Positions 10,101-19,623 of a stretch of 64,000 nucleotides of DNA are shown piece by piece (within the stretch, counting starts at the first letter, position 1; each line of letters begins with the position of its first letter). The stretch is from Antedon mediterranea (taxonomy: Eukaryota; Echinodermata; Crinoidea; Comatulida; Antedonidae), in the NCBI RefSeq assembly GCF_964355755.1, contig NC_092670.1:34211795-34275794 (forward strand). Reading direction: 5' to 3'. Below the pieces are notes generated by a model. That model saw only the letters and a program-made list of their open reading frames with translations, ran no database searches and had not been told where the DNA came from. Both the position numbers and the translations under genes were made by a program.

Positions 10101-13100
10101 GCCGGAAAAGACACTCATGCAGCATGCTACCAATGAGCAAAACGATCGTACTTGGACTCGTGGACTATTTAAAGCTTGGTTCCCACTAGCGACGCAACGT
10201 AACAAATGCCCTTCCAATAATTGTGTTTTCCCCCACCTGCGTGAAATTAAACCTACAACGTTTGCAGTATTATTGCGTCGACGGTTCTCACTTTTGTGAT
10301 TACGTAATACAGCACTTTGCATCGATACCTCGCTGTGTTGCATTCTAGTGGTATGCTAGATGCGCGTTCTCTGTGCGGAACCGCCGATTGTTTGATAATT
10401 CAGTCGGTATTTTGTTTTGCATTCAAGTTCAACGTACGTCTGGGTGAAAGCAAATGCAATTCATATTATAGCTCTATCTATAATATTTATTGACAGCAAT
10501 TTGTTGAGGAAATTAAATGTGCCAATGTAAATAGATGATATTGATACAGTTTTGAGTACGTATCGGCTGGTGGTGGTCTAGAAAAAAATAATCGGATGCC
10601 ATAATGTACATAAACTACAGTACATGATATCATAGATATTATAGTGTAATATATTAATATTCACTATAATCCTCTATGATGATGATACATTATACTCATA
10701 GCCACACATAAATACTAATGTACGTTGGAAGGCTATATACTTTATGCATGCTGATCGACTACCAGTGATCTAAACAATAGGTACGCAGTTGTCGGGCGGT
10801 GTCCTTTGTACGAATCGTTCGTGCCCCAGCTCGCTCTGAGACGCGTTACATGTTACATATGCAGGAACCAAACATTTATTTTTCAGGTTATATTTGGCAA
10901 TTCATTTGCAACTCTTAGAAATTTACAGACACGTATCGCTCGAAGTACGCTCATACAGGGAAGAAGGTACTGTGTGAGTTATTCACAAACGAGTTTACGA
11001 ATTTTTCAATTTACAAACAACCTTTTGTACTGTGGGGCACGTATTTAAAGGATTTTCGGAGATGAGGGTGAGGTATTGGGCATGTCGGGGATGGGGGTTC
11101 GCAGTCGGTTAAGGGGGGGTTTGCTGTAAAGGGGGGGTTTGCCCGAACCATAAAAACCCCCATTGGCTACGGGCCTGGTTGGAGTGCTAAAACAGGACCT
11201 TTTCTTCTTGCGTTACGCCACTGATAAATTTTGTAGCCTATAAAACAGAAGTAAATAAACCTAACTAGATTTAATTCGTCACTATGACAAATTATAGGTT
11301 ATATGCATTGATTTAAATAAAGATAATTGATTTTTAAAAGATATATTGATTGATTGATTTTCTCAGAATCTTTAATTATTTATAATATAAGATAGGACCT
11401 TGCTAACGCGAACACAATAGCCGCTATCACAATCCGATCAAAGATCCATATGCGTATAATGTCATAAACCACATTTGTTGTTACATAATAATAAAGACAT
11501 AAGTTACTTTTTATCTAGATTTCATTATAAATCATGTGTATAATCTATACACAAAGAAATAAATTTGAACAAACAATACGGATAATAAAAAACAAAATCT
11601 TATTTCGTTTCCCAAGGTGAGACTCGATCTCGGTACCTTGAATGCCATAGACACGAGCACAGACCATCGAGCCATACACAACTGACTAAAAGTTGTAGAA
11701 AAATTCCTCCGTGTATTTACTATGCAGTAACCACTTTGGTGCAGATAGATTATTACATACCGCAATGAATTATACTTTTTTACTATGATGACATCTTTAA
11801 AAATGTAAAAAAATGATGCACTGTCAAACTATATACTTTTAACTTTAATATATGAACTTCTTAAGAAAGAAAGTTAATGTTAAGTTTGTTATTTCGGCCT
11901 AAGAAAATGTCATAATTTGTTTGATTGTCGAAATTATTATTTTTTAATTTAATATGCAATTAATGAAGACTTAATCAACTTTTGTTCTCTTAATTTGATA
12001 ATAAATCATACATATGATACATACACTTCAAGAAAATGAAATAAAAAATAGGTGTTCCCCAGCATTCTGACGATATATATTAATTTTAAAAATTAGCATA
12101 TTTTCACCATTTTGTTAACTTATACGTGCGTAGCCTGTCACTTTTGACGTGCTCGTATAACGCAATTTCGAGTTGAAAAGTGAATCAAAAATGATGATAT
12201 TATTAAAGAAAGACTGTAAAACAGAAATCAGGCAAAAGAAGTGCGCATTAACGTTTAACGCGCAGTGCGCGTGCAAAAATCAGCGCACTCAAGGCAATTT
12301 TTTAAACGCCTAAAATTGCCTGAAACGTACTCTAATTTCATCGAAAATAAATTTTAACAATTTTGAACATTTTAAGCGCGCGTACGCAAGCGTTATATGC
12401 GCTACGCACGTAATTGTATTGCCATATGATGAAATATGACCTGACATTTATGAGTACCAAATTTTGTTTAATTGTGATTCATGCTTGTGAAGATATGATT
12501 ACAAACTTGATTTCGTTAAATCGCGCGTAGACCGCGTAATGATTGATTGCGCACCGTGAAAACATAACCACATCGATTCCTGGCCATAAGGAATATACTC
12601 TGAAAAATTGACTTAGCTAGATTAAACTGATGCCAAGATAATTCACAGACAAAATAGTGCTAAGGAAAGAATAAATAAATAAATAAATAAATAAAGATCC
12701 TGACAGAATCAAGAGGTTATATGCATTAATGCATATAACCTAATAATTAAAAGAGATTACTGATAATCATTAATTTGTTTTACCTAATTATTCTACTAAA
12801 AAAAACTCTATGATTTAAATATATATTTATTATATTATTTAAGATGTGAATCCTTGTGTAAGTTCCCCTTGTTTGAACGGAGCTACCTGTCGCGTTGCTA
12901 AAGACCCCGCAACGGATTCTTCAAAAGGATTTGAATGTTCATGTAAGCAAGGATACACTGGAGAATACTGTGGAGAAGGTGAGTTATATTTAGAATTTTA
13001 CTATTATTACTGGTAGTTTCTTGTTCTGGTGAAACTGAGGCTTAGAACTCTCTCTCTCTCTCTCTTGGGCTCTCCAGGGCTCGAAGCTCTCTGGTGCTTG

Positions 13101-16100
13101 AAGCTCTTCGGACTTTAAAGCTCTCTTGGGCTTGAAGCTCTGTTGGACTTAAAGCTCTCTAGGGCTTAAAGCTCTCTAGGGCTTAAAGCTCTCTAGGGCT
13201 TGAAGCTCTCTAGGGCTGAATGGTGGAGAATGCATGGTTGATTTTCTAACTTACACATGTAGTTGTACTGAAAAGTATTTGGGTGACAAATGTAATCTTT
13301 TTTTTCCTTATTTTGTATCTTTAATGTTTTTATTTAAATATATCATAACTGTTCTCTTTGAATCTTATTAAATCTCATCAGTTTTGAAATTATTATGAAC
13401 CACAAAACTGTCACAATATATAGCCTGAGCCAATTATATATGTAAATATATTAACATGATATATAAGCTTCCAGTGGGGTACCCCTTTTCTCATTTATTA
13501 TGTATTATTTTAGAAAATGTTATCTGTACGTTTGTTTTTATTTTGTATTGATTGATATTTATATATTACCCTGTTGATTGATAGATTATTTATTTTATTC
13601 AATTTAAAGGTGAGATAAGAAACCCATGTTCGCCATCTCCATGTAATCATTTTGGTAGGTGCACCACACGCCCTGGAGAACAATCATCTTTAGAGGCTGT
13701 GTGTCATTGTACTGATTCTTACACTGGAGATTATTGTGATGAAGGTATGGGTTTTTTTTGTATATTCATGTTTAATTACCACCGTCACAAAGGCCAATAT
13801 ACATAGACGAGCAGTAGCAGTAAGCGGTAAACGATAAGCAGAAAACAATCAATATTATTTCTTATGACCATTTGGTTGACCAGAAAACCCACTCAAGATA
13901 GATACTAATTTTAGGTGGAACAAGTTAGACAGTTTTCCACTTATAGTTACTGTTGGTCTGTGTAAATTAGTCTTAAGTAAAATAAAATCTAAGCAATGGT
14001 ACTTATGTTATGATGATTGGCATTGCTTCACTTTGTATCCAAGACGCATTATTAGGCCGACTGGTGGTGTGGCGGTCAAGTGAAATGCTGCCATTCATCA
14101 TAAAGTAATTAGTTCAGTTGCTTGAATTTAATTTACTTTAACCCTAGCTTAATTTTGATTACAGCATACTTAGTCTCTGTTGGCCGAATACTTTTACTGG
14201 TTTTCACATCAATAAAACATCCATTTTGAAAAATAATTTTAACATACATAATGATATGCACAGCATTGGTCATTATCGGTTATGTCTGTGTTTTGAGCGT
14301 GTAGTAAGGATCTTGAGACACAAAACATTGTTGAATTGTGTAGTTGTCATATTATTAATGTTGTGATTCTCTGTGTTTAGAGAAGGATGCTTTAGACCAG
14401 GTCCGCCTTATATTATTAGCCAATCAAAATCGTATAATTTTTGGAGGGAAAATGTTATCCTCCTCTGAAGCCTAAAATTTGCATGTCCAGTATAAAAGTG
14501 GAATGTAATAGATATTAGGCAGAGAAGAGAGAATAAGATCAGAGTAGATAAACGGAAAGATGATAAAGAAAATATTAAGGCTTGACTGGTAGTAGTAGAA
14601 AGATGTATTAATCGAATTACAAGGAATAAAAGTTCTAGTTGAGTTAAATATACTTTTTGTATGAGTTATCATTCAGTGACAGCTGTGTACGTCGCGTAGA
14701 AATATATACGCCTGAGAAAGCTCGGAACCAACTAAAATAAATTCACTACAGTAGTAGTCTAGACATACTTTGTTAGGTAATATCTGCATTGGATAATAAT
14801 ACAGTAGTATGATTATCTAAACTTCCAACTCAAGTACTATACATATGAAAGGCCATATGTGCCAAAATATTTATCTTTTCATCAATATTAAGTTGAAGTG
14901 CCATCTAAAATCTAGACTGCAGAATTTAAATATTAGTATTGCTTACTTTGTAGTTGTGGATCCTTGTAAATCACAACCATGTCTGAATGCTGGAAAATGT
15001 GTTATGTTTGATTTTGAAACTTATTCATGTAAATGTGCTGACGAGTATTTGGGAGACAATTGTAAGTAATTAGATCGTTTAATAATAACAATTTTATTCT
15101 CTATCAACAAACTTTTTTTAGGTTAGGTTACACAGAATTTTGGTTTATTTTTTTTTTACTTCAGGTGAATTTGAGAACCCATGTTCACCATCTCCTTGTA
15201 AAAATGGAGCTGCTTGCGACACATTCCCTGGACAACTATCGCGCTACGAGGCTGTTTGTGAGTGTACAAAAGGCTATAAGGGAGAATATTGTGATGAAGG
15301 TATGTTTTGGTTTTGTTAAAACAATAGTGTAGCTGAATCCTTACAAGTTCTGTATTATTTTTAGCCACACATTGTAAGTTTAGATATTGATTGATTGATT
15401 GATTGATTGATTCTTTAAATAGAATTCTATTCAATTTTATAATTCATATTCCCATGTCAGATCTTCACCAAACTCTAGATATTTTTCAATCTCTAATTTG
15501 GAATTGTTTATGGCATCTGATAAATTGTTCATTTTAGTTGTGGATCCTTGTAAATCACAACCATGTCTGAATGGTGGAGAATGTGTTATGCTTGATTTAT
15601 CAACTTATAGATGTAAATGTATTGAAGAGTATTTGGGAGGCAATTGTAAGTAATTAAATTTTTTTAAATAATTTTGCACTCTTCAAAACTAATCAAACAA
15701 CATTTTTTAGCTTATGACTTTCTGTTAAATAATATACATTTTGTTAATATTTGGGTTATCTCAGGTGAAATAAGGGACCCATGTAAACCAACTCCTTGTA
15801 AAAATGGAGCTGCCTGTACCACAGGTCCTGGTCAACTACCACATTTGGAGGCTGTATGTGAATGTACAGAAGAATATGAGGGAGAATATTGTGATGAAGG
15901 TATGTTTATTATGTTTTTACTTAAATTGTTGAAATTAACATCTTACAAATATTGTATTCTCTTTTGAATTTATTTTGGTTTATGACTTTATTTCTTAAAG
16001 TTGTGGATCCTTGTAAATCACAACCGTGTCTGAATGGTGGAGAATGTGTTATGCTTGATTTCTCAACCTATTCATGTGGGTTGTACTGAGGAGTATTTGG

Positions 16101-16109
16101 GAAACGATT
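3910..16109 (+). CDS. Modular EGF/sushi protein gene (internal exons only)
   Basis: At least twelve exon-like modules lie on the plus strand. They are EGF (3910-4125), sushi (4289-4456), sushi (4915-5079), duplicate sushi (7853-8017), duplicate sushi (8475-8639), then EGF exons at 12844-12978, 13610-13744, 14954-15061, 15165-15299, 15538-15645, 15765-15899 and a frameshifted one at 16001-16109. Every intact exon is flanked by AG/GT, is a multiple of three long and has phase 1-1 boundaries, so exons can be lost or duplicated without a shift. EGF and sushi modules are extracellular adhesion or ligand-binding folds, so a secreted or cell-surface protein is likely. The family resembles sushi/EGF proteins such as fibropellin-like molecules, but no specific orthologue is recognised. 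No signal peptide, start or stop exon is visible. The array may be a decaying gene or the interior of a larger one. Confidence 0.7.
4289..4456 (+). CDS. Sushi (CCP) exon A, copy 1
   Basis: The exon has 56 codons with AG/GT flanks and phase 1-1. It encodes a complement-control-protein domain with cysteines in [33 protein letters not shown] and PSC. The hydrophobic YTCxxGFTLVG core is diagnostic. Confidence 0.85.
4915..5079 (+). CDS. Sushi (CCP) exon B, copy 1
   Basis: The exon has 55 codons and phase 1-1. The sushi signature runs [37 protein letters not shown], then MPVC. The donor is gttagtga. Confidence 0.85.
5567..5576. repeat. Target-site duplication, left
   Basis: The sequence ctttgactga immediately precedes the foldback element and is repeated at 6744-6753. 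Confidence 0.7.
5577..6743. mobile_element. Foldback-type DNA transposon nested in the Penelope element
   Basis: The element is 1167 bp and has long terminal inverted repeats. The left arm is about 5577-5757 and the right arm about 6594-6743. Each arm is built of tandem variants of aagtcaactcggcc and caagtcggcccc, and each ends inward at a shared gtatggaacgcaaaa-type block. It is flanked by the 10-bp duplication ctttgactga. The arms differ in repeat number. The interior (5760-6590) has no credible transposase frame, so the element is non-autonomous. A 9-11 bp duplication with long repetitive TIRs suggests the MULE/foldback group, which is an inference. Confidence 0.75.
6744..6753. repeat. Target-site duplication, right
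   Basis: The second copy of ctttgactga. Joining the two flanks restores the Penelope coding strand around its GIY-YIG-distal region. Confidence 0.7.
7853..8017 (+). CDS. Sushi (CCP) exon A, copy 2
   Basis: This is the duplicate of 4289-4456 with one codon fewer (NCVLPLGIP instead of [10 protein letters not shown]) and a few substitutions (CVGGVYGGS). The cysteines and phase 1-1 splice sites are kept, so the exon remains potentially usable. Confidence 0.85.
8475..8639 (+). CDS. Sushi (CCP) exon B, copy 2
   Basis: This is the duplicate of 4915-5079. Changes such as [19 protein letters not shown] and YEGSPIIHC are mostly substitutions that keep the frame, all cysteines and both splice sites. 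The pattern suggests some coding constraint after duplication. Confidence 0.85.
8858..9974. other. Intron-like AT-rich interval, no gene seen
   Basis: I see no exon with splice sites, no long frame and no clear repeat. The stretch lies inside the large intron between the sushi and the EGF exons. Confidence 0.5.
9975..11177. mobile_element. Non-autonomous DNA transposon, cagggccgtagcc ends
   Basis: The left end cagggccgtagccaggatc and the right end attggctacgggcctg are inverted. Both are followed inward by G-rich ggggggttcgg/ccgaacc blocks. The flanking pentamer gttgg is present on both sides (9970-9974 and 11178-11182). Internally, 10172-10290 carries a left end of the ggttcccactag MITE family. 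The block around 10800-10870 (tttgtacgaatcgttcgtgc, gagacgcgtta) resembles blocks inside the element at 40862-43135. There is no transposase frame. Confidence 0.7.
11619..11694 (-). repeat. tRNA-like relic (possible SINE head)
   Basis: The minus strand reads tatggctcgatggtctgtgc (A-box-like) and, 35 bp on, gatcgagtctcacc (B-box-like). The stems pair poorly, so a tRNA-derived relic is more likely than a gene. Confidence 0.4.
12714..12741. repeat. 28-bp perfect palindrome
   Basis: The sequence aggttatatgcatt is followed at once by its reverse complement, with no loop. Confidence 0.85.
12844..12978 (+). CDS. EGF-like exon (135 bp)
   Basis: The exon has 45 codons, acceptor tttaag and donor gtgagt, phase 1-1. 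Six cysteines are arranged as [19 protein letters not shown] and GYTGEYC. It belongs to the 135-bp exon class repeated below. Confidence 0.85.
13051..13217. repeat. 17-bp minisatellite
   Basis: Tandem variants of agctctctagggcttaa run without interruption into the second half of an EGF exon at 13218. Confidence 0.8.
13218..13297 (+). pseudogene. Relic of a 108-bp EGF exon, 5' half lost
   Basis: The frame reads [17 protein letters not shown] then TEKYLGDKC, the last two-thirds of the 108-bp EGF exon seen at 14954, 15538 and 16001. The acceptor and the first two cysteines ([10 protein letters not shown] in the other copies) are replaced by the 17-bp minisatellite. The exon cannot be spliced normally. 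Confidence 0.75.
13610..13744 (+). CDS. EGF-like exon (135 bp)
   Basis: The exon has 45 codons and phase 1-1. It reads [35 protein letters not shown]. The NHFGRC segment differs from the KNGAAC of its later paralogues. The donor is gtatgg. Confidence 0.85.
13745..14953. other. Intron, no further exon seen
   Basis: The interval separates the 13610 exon from the compact EGF array. It holds a partial copy near 13784 of the aaggccaatttacat element found at 33553, and near 14835-14900 a ~75-bp segment shared with about 41860-41920. Confidence 0.5.
14954..15061 (+). CDS. EGF-like exon (108 bp), array copy 1
   Basis: The exon has 36 codons and phase 1-1. It reads [29 protein letters not shown], and the sixth cysteine codon is split across the donor (T|GT completed by the next exon). 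It pairs with the following 135-bp exon as a repeated two-exon unit of about 0.6 kb. Confidence 0.85.
15165..15299 (+). CDS. EGF-like exon (135 bp), array copy 1
   Basis: The exon reads [34 protein letters not shown]. Its first two bases complete the last cysteine of the previous exon. AG/GT flanks and phase 1-1 are kept. Confidence 0.85.
15538..15645 (+). CDS. EGF-like exon (108 bp), array copy 2
   Basis: The exon reads [29 protein letters not shown], with the same split terminal cysteine. It starts 584 bp after its paralogue at 14954. Confidence 0.85.
15765..15899 (+). CDS. EGF-like exon (135 bp), array copy 2
   Basis: The exon reads [34 protein letters not shown]. It starts 600 bp after the exon at 15165. 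Splice sites are intact. Confidence 0.85.
16001..16109 (+). pseudogene. EGF-like exon (108-bp class), frameshifted
   Basis: The acceptor ttcttaaag and donor gtaagt are intact and the start reads [16 protein letters not shown]. The exon is 109 bp, however: an extra G after the YSC codons (tgtgggttgtactgag against tgtagttgtactgaa in the 13218 relic) gives GLY-stop. No 135-bp partner follows, so this is the dead end of the visible array. Confidence 0.8.
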
Positions 16110-17262
16110 GTAAGTAATTTTATAAGTTTGTTATTTTTTTCGGATTAACCCGAGTTTTCGGCATGTATTGAATATAGGACTATTCTAATGTCTGTTATAG
16201 GGGTGTTAGTCAATGTGTTGGGTTAGGTGTGCATAGGCTTGTTGATGCCTCTATTGTTCGCGCCATTGTGCCAATAGTTTTTTATTTTACTGCTATTGAA
16301 CTGCTGCTGTAGTCTTATTATGTCTGTACATTACATCCTGTTTATATTATTTTAAATATGTTTTATTTTACATTTCAATTTTCATGTAATATTATTACAT
16401 GTTTTTTTTTCTCAACAGCTGAATCAAGTTATATAGCCTCTACAAATAACAAGAAAAAAATACATTCAAACTTTATTCAGAATAAGGAGAAAACAACGTA
16501 TTTAATTTATGTTTTAATTAAATACATCCATGTTAGTTCATCCACAGTTGATGTTGTACACTTAAAGGCATAAGAAAAACATACATTGTGTAACGTATTT
16601 AATTTAATGTAGGCCTACAGGTTTTACTTCATCGACCCAGTTTTAAGTGTTAGTAGTGTCATGTTTGGTTCAACTTATTTCAATGAGTTATCAATATGTT
16701 TGTGAGGTTTTCCCTCCTGTGATCCTGACACAAACTAAAACAGCCAGAAATAAAATTGCAGAGCTTTCTCTCTTGCAGCACAGGCTGACCCTTCCTCAGT
16801 ACAAGATATATAGGGCCACTATTATATAATTAATACGACAACAAATATATTCACGAATTTTGAATATGCTTTTGAATGATGTTCAGTATCCCTCCCGTTA
16901 CTTACTAATTACCTCTAGTAAGAAATATTTTCCATTTTAACTTTCTGTATTTATAAAAGTAAAGTCAGTTATAGACTTGGTCCATGGTTATTGTTTACTG
17001 CTGAGTTAGAAGTTATAAATCAATAGTGGTTTTTTAATGAAATAAAGAAAAGGCAAATAAAGTGTGGTCAGATATGGACCGTAACAATTTAGCAAGGTAT
17101 AAAATTAATGTTTATGAAATTGATATTTAGGTAAAGTAAAATATAACTATTTTCTGATTGCCTGAAAGAGATAAAAAGAATTATAAAAAAAAAGAATTCT
17201 GTGCTAAATTATAGGTACATTGTCAAGGATTGAACACTGGGCCTAGTGCATTTAGGTTTACT
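16110..17262. other. Interval without a recognisable gene
   Basis: No further EGF or sushi exon is found. Frames near 16358 and 16647 are short and show no domain. AT-rich intergenic or intron sequence. Confidence 0.45.
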
Positions 17263-17445
17263 TAGGCGTGGTTCCCACTAGCGACGCAACGCAAGGACGT
17301 AACGCAACGCAAGTGAATTGACCAATCACAAGCGATGGCTTATTCGCTTGTGATTGCTAACTGTCTATAACTTCGCTTGTCATGGGTTAAAACGCTTGCG
17401 TTGCGTTTACGTCCTTGCGTAACGTTCTAGTGGGAACCAAGCTTA
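17263..17445. mobile_element. MITE with ggttcccactag ends, full copy
   Basis: The left end ggttcccactagcgacgc and the right end gttctagtgggaacc are inverted. Both are followed inward by variants of aacgcaaggacgtaacgc. The centre holds gaccaatcacaagcgatgg. Related ends lie at 3540 and 10172. It is about 180 bp and non-coding. Confidence 0.8.
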
Positions 17446-17732
17446 ACTTGGTGCACTAACTGTAATGTAAAAGTGTATAAATTAGAGGAAAATAATTTGT
17501 TTTCTTCTTTCCTTACTATTATAATGGTAGGAGTGAGATATAAGATGTATTGAAAGTTATTTAATGTCAGTTGTATTGTATTATAATATTATATTAATAA
17601 TAATATTAAATTGATGCTTTTTCACAATTTTCTACCTGTAACCTTTAAAAACTTCATAAATAAAAAAAAGAATATGAATTTGGTCTAAAGTGAGACGTGT
17701 CGGCCCACAAAGTGGGATGCTTCGGCCCATAA

Positions 17733-18470
17733 GTGGACCGAATCGTCCCGGATTCGTGGATGGATGGAGTGGGTCTAGGCTCGCTTTCATTGTCCAGAAA
17801 ACGAGATCCCGTTGTTCCATCTTACAATCTAAATGGACATGAACTCATGAACGTTAATGACATTACGTTACTTGGTGTGGTAATATCCCATAATTTGTCA
17901 TGGGCACATCAGGTAGATAATGTAACTTTGAAATGCAATAGGATGTTAGGTTTTATACGGTCAATTGCCACAGGTTGTTCTACACCTGTTTTACTTAAAC
18001 TTTATAAATGTCTTGTTCTTCCCCATATTCAATATTGCTCCCCTGTTTTGTATCCTTATCGTCAATGTCATATTAATAAGATAGAGAAAATTCAAAGAAG
18101 GACAAGTCGATTTATCCTTCATCAACGAATCTTAGATCAGCCATATTCTGACCAATTAACTAGATTGAATTTGATGACAGCCGAATCAAATCGAGATTAT
18201 TTTACCGTTATTTTTGTTACAAATATATTATATAAATTACAGAATAGTTTTATTTTAAATATGTTGATTATCAATTGTAGGCATTTGGATGTTCTGACTT
18301 TTAAACATCTTGCATCCAAAACTGATAGTGGAAAGTATTGTATCCCAACCAGATTTATTCGTCTGTGGAATGCACTACCGGTCAATATTACAGACGCCTT
18401 TGTTTGCGGAAGTTGGGTACAATTTAAAAACATGTTAATGGACCACTTTAAAAACACTATGCCTCTTTAA
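17733..18470 (+). pseudogene. LINE reverse transcriptase C-terminal fragment
   Basis: The open frame from about 17790 holds the RT-distal region of a CR1/jockey-like LINE (ITLLGVVISHNLSWAHQV, NRMLGFIRSIATG, LVLPHIQYCSPVLYPYR, IEKIQRRTSRFIL, FIRLWNALPVNITDAF). It is related to, but distinct from, the element at 1488-2436. The catalytic FADD box and everything upstream are missing, so the copy is 5'-truncated. The first ~20 residues of the frame are flanking sequence. Confidence 0.85.
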
Positions 18471-18656
18471 TGTATATAATCATAGTATTTATATTACTTA
18501 TTTACATTGTTTTATGTTTTATTGTATGCTTTGAGTGCTGGTGTGGCACGCCTTATGGCGACAGTGGTCCTTCGACCTCTTTTGCCACTCCTTGGCACAC
18601 TCAAAGTCTATGTATTGTTTTAATTGCTAAAATTAATAAAATAAAATAAAATAAAT
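18471..18656 (+). repeat. LINE 3' UTR, stem-loop and (AAAAT)n tail
   Basis: A hairpin spans about 18533-18602 (gagtgctggtgtggc against gccactccttggcacactc). The element ends in a short aataaaataaaataaaat tail at 18633-18656. Confidence 0.7.
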
Positions 18657-18790
18657 AGTCCTGGCTGTTTCACATTAATTTCTGGTTCATTCTCCAGACT
18701 TTAATCAGATATTTCTTCTTATTTCTTTAATCGTCTGTTGGCGAAGTGGCGTTCGGCAAAACGTCCTGTCACCATGTACGTCTAATGCAA

Positions 18791-18969
18791 TGTATTAGAT
18801 TGTTACATTTCACAAGAGTTTTATCATAATGTAATACTTAGTAAGCAGCTTTGCGATAAGCCTGCTTCATCGGTCCCGTTTCATCTCGCGTCGGCCTTTC
18901 TCGCAAAAAACATTCAAACAATTGTATGCCGCGTTCTAACTGTTCCACTAGCAAAGTGATCATCGCCCT
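18791..18969. repeat. Diverged copy of the TRMT11 upstream segment
   Basis: About 180 bp (ttagattgtt, tttatcataatgtaatactta, ctcgcgtcggccttt, caattgtatgccgcg, gtgatcatcgccct) match 26417-26599, just upstream of TRMT11, with substitutions and small indels. Confidence 0.75.
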
Positions 18970-19310
18970 AACCATTTTTTGTCACGGTCAATACAATACA
19001 AATAAAATGATACTTGATACTGTACACGGTTTCGTTAGTGTTAACATTAAGAATAAAGTGATCGACAAATTCATCATAATATCCTCAGTAGGATGCTCTT
19101 AAGGCTCAGGTAGGCCTAATGATGCTGATTTAGATAGATTCTTTGAAACAGAACCGTATCAGAAGTAGGCCTACAGTAACATATTATAGCATTTTTATTG
19201 ACAGATTTACAAAATGTATTGAAATAAATATGGTAGGACATAACATTCTATAATCTCGGGTGGCTCAACTTTATGTATTACTGCAATGGAAATGGGCATG
19301 GTCCTACCAT

Positions 19311-19339
19311 GGACCTATAATTTATATAATTATAGGTCC
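19311..19339. repeat. Short palindrome
   Basis: The arms ggacctataatt and aattataggtcc flank a 5-base loop. Confidence 0.75.
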
Positions 19340-19420
19340 TTGGTCCTACTACTATCCAATAGGATTCCAATACATTTCCTTTACTAGTACGAATCATTCA
19401 TCCATTTATTCAATTTTAGG

Positions 19421-19454
19421 CCATGGAGAAATAAGGTAACTTATTTCTCCATGG
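19421..19454. repeat. Short perfect palindrome, CATGGAG family
   Basis: The 15-bp arm ccatggagaaataag is followed by gtaa and its exact reverse complement. Confidence 0.85.
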
Positions 19455-19623
19455 TTAAAATTACCGTAGGCCTATGTAGGACACTGGCCCTAGTACAATA
19501 TATAATAGAGATTAATAGGGCTTTAGGCCCTAATTAAATTTAAGTAGTATTAACAGCAAAATATTTACTTTAATGTATATCCCTAACATTAATAAAATTG
19601 TATATTACTGATAATTAATTGTA

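Larger units (their letters stand above)
11178..12843. other. Non-coding interval with a tRNA-like relic and a palindrome
   Basis: No exon is recognisable. It holds a minus-strand tRNA-like segment at 11619-11694, a GC-alternating block at 12240-12560 (gcgcgcgtacgc-type words), a (aaat)n run at 12669-12695 and a perfect palindrome at 12714-12741. Confidence 0.5.

Noticed and set aside
13051-13217. Repeat array considered as a CRISPR
   Set aside because: Contiguous 17-bp minisatellite without spacers, in a eukaryotic intron.
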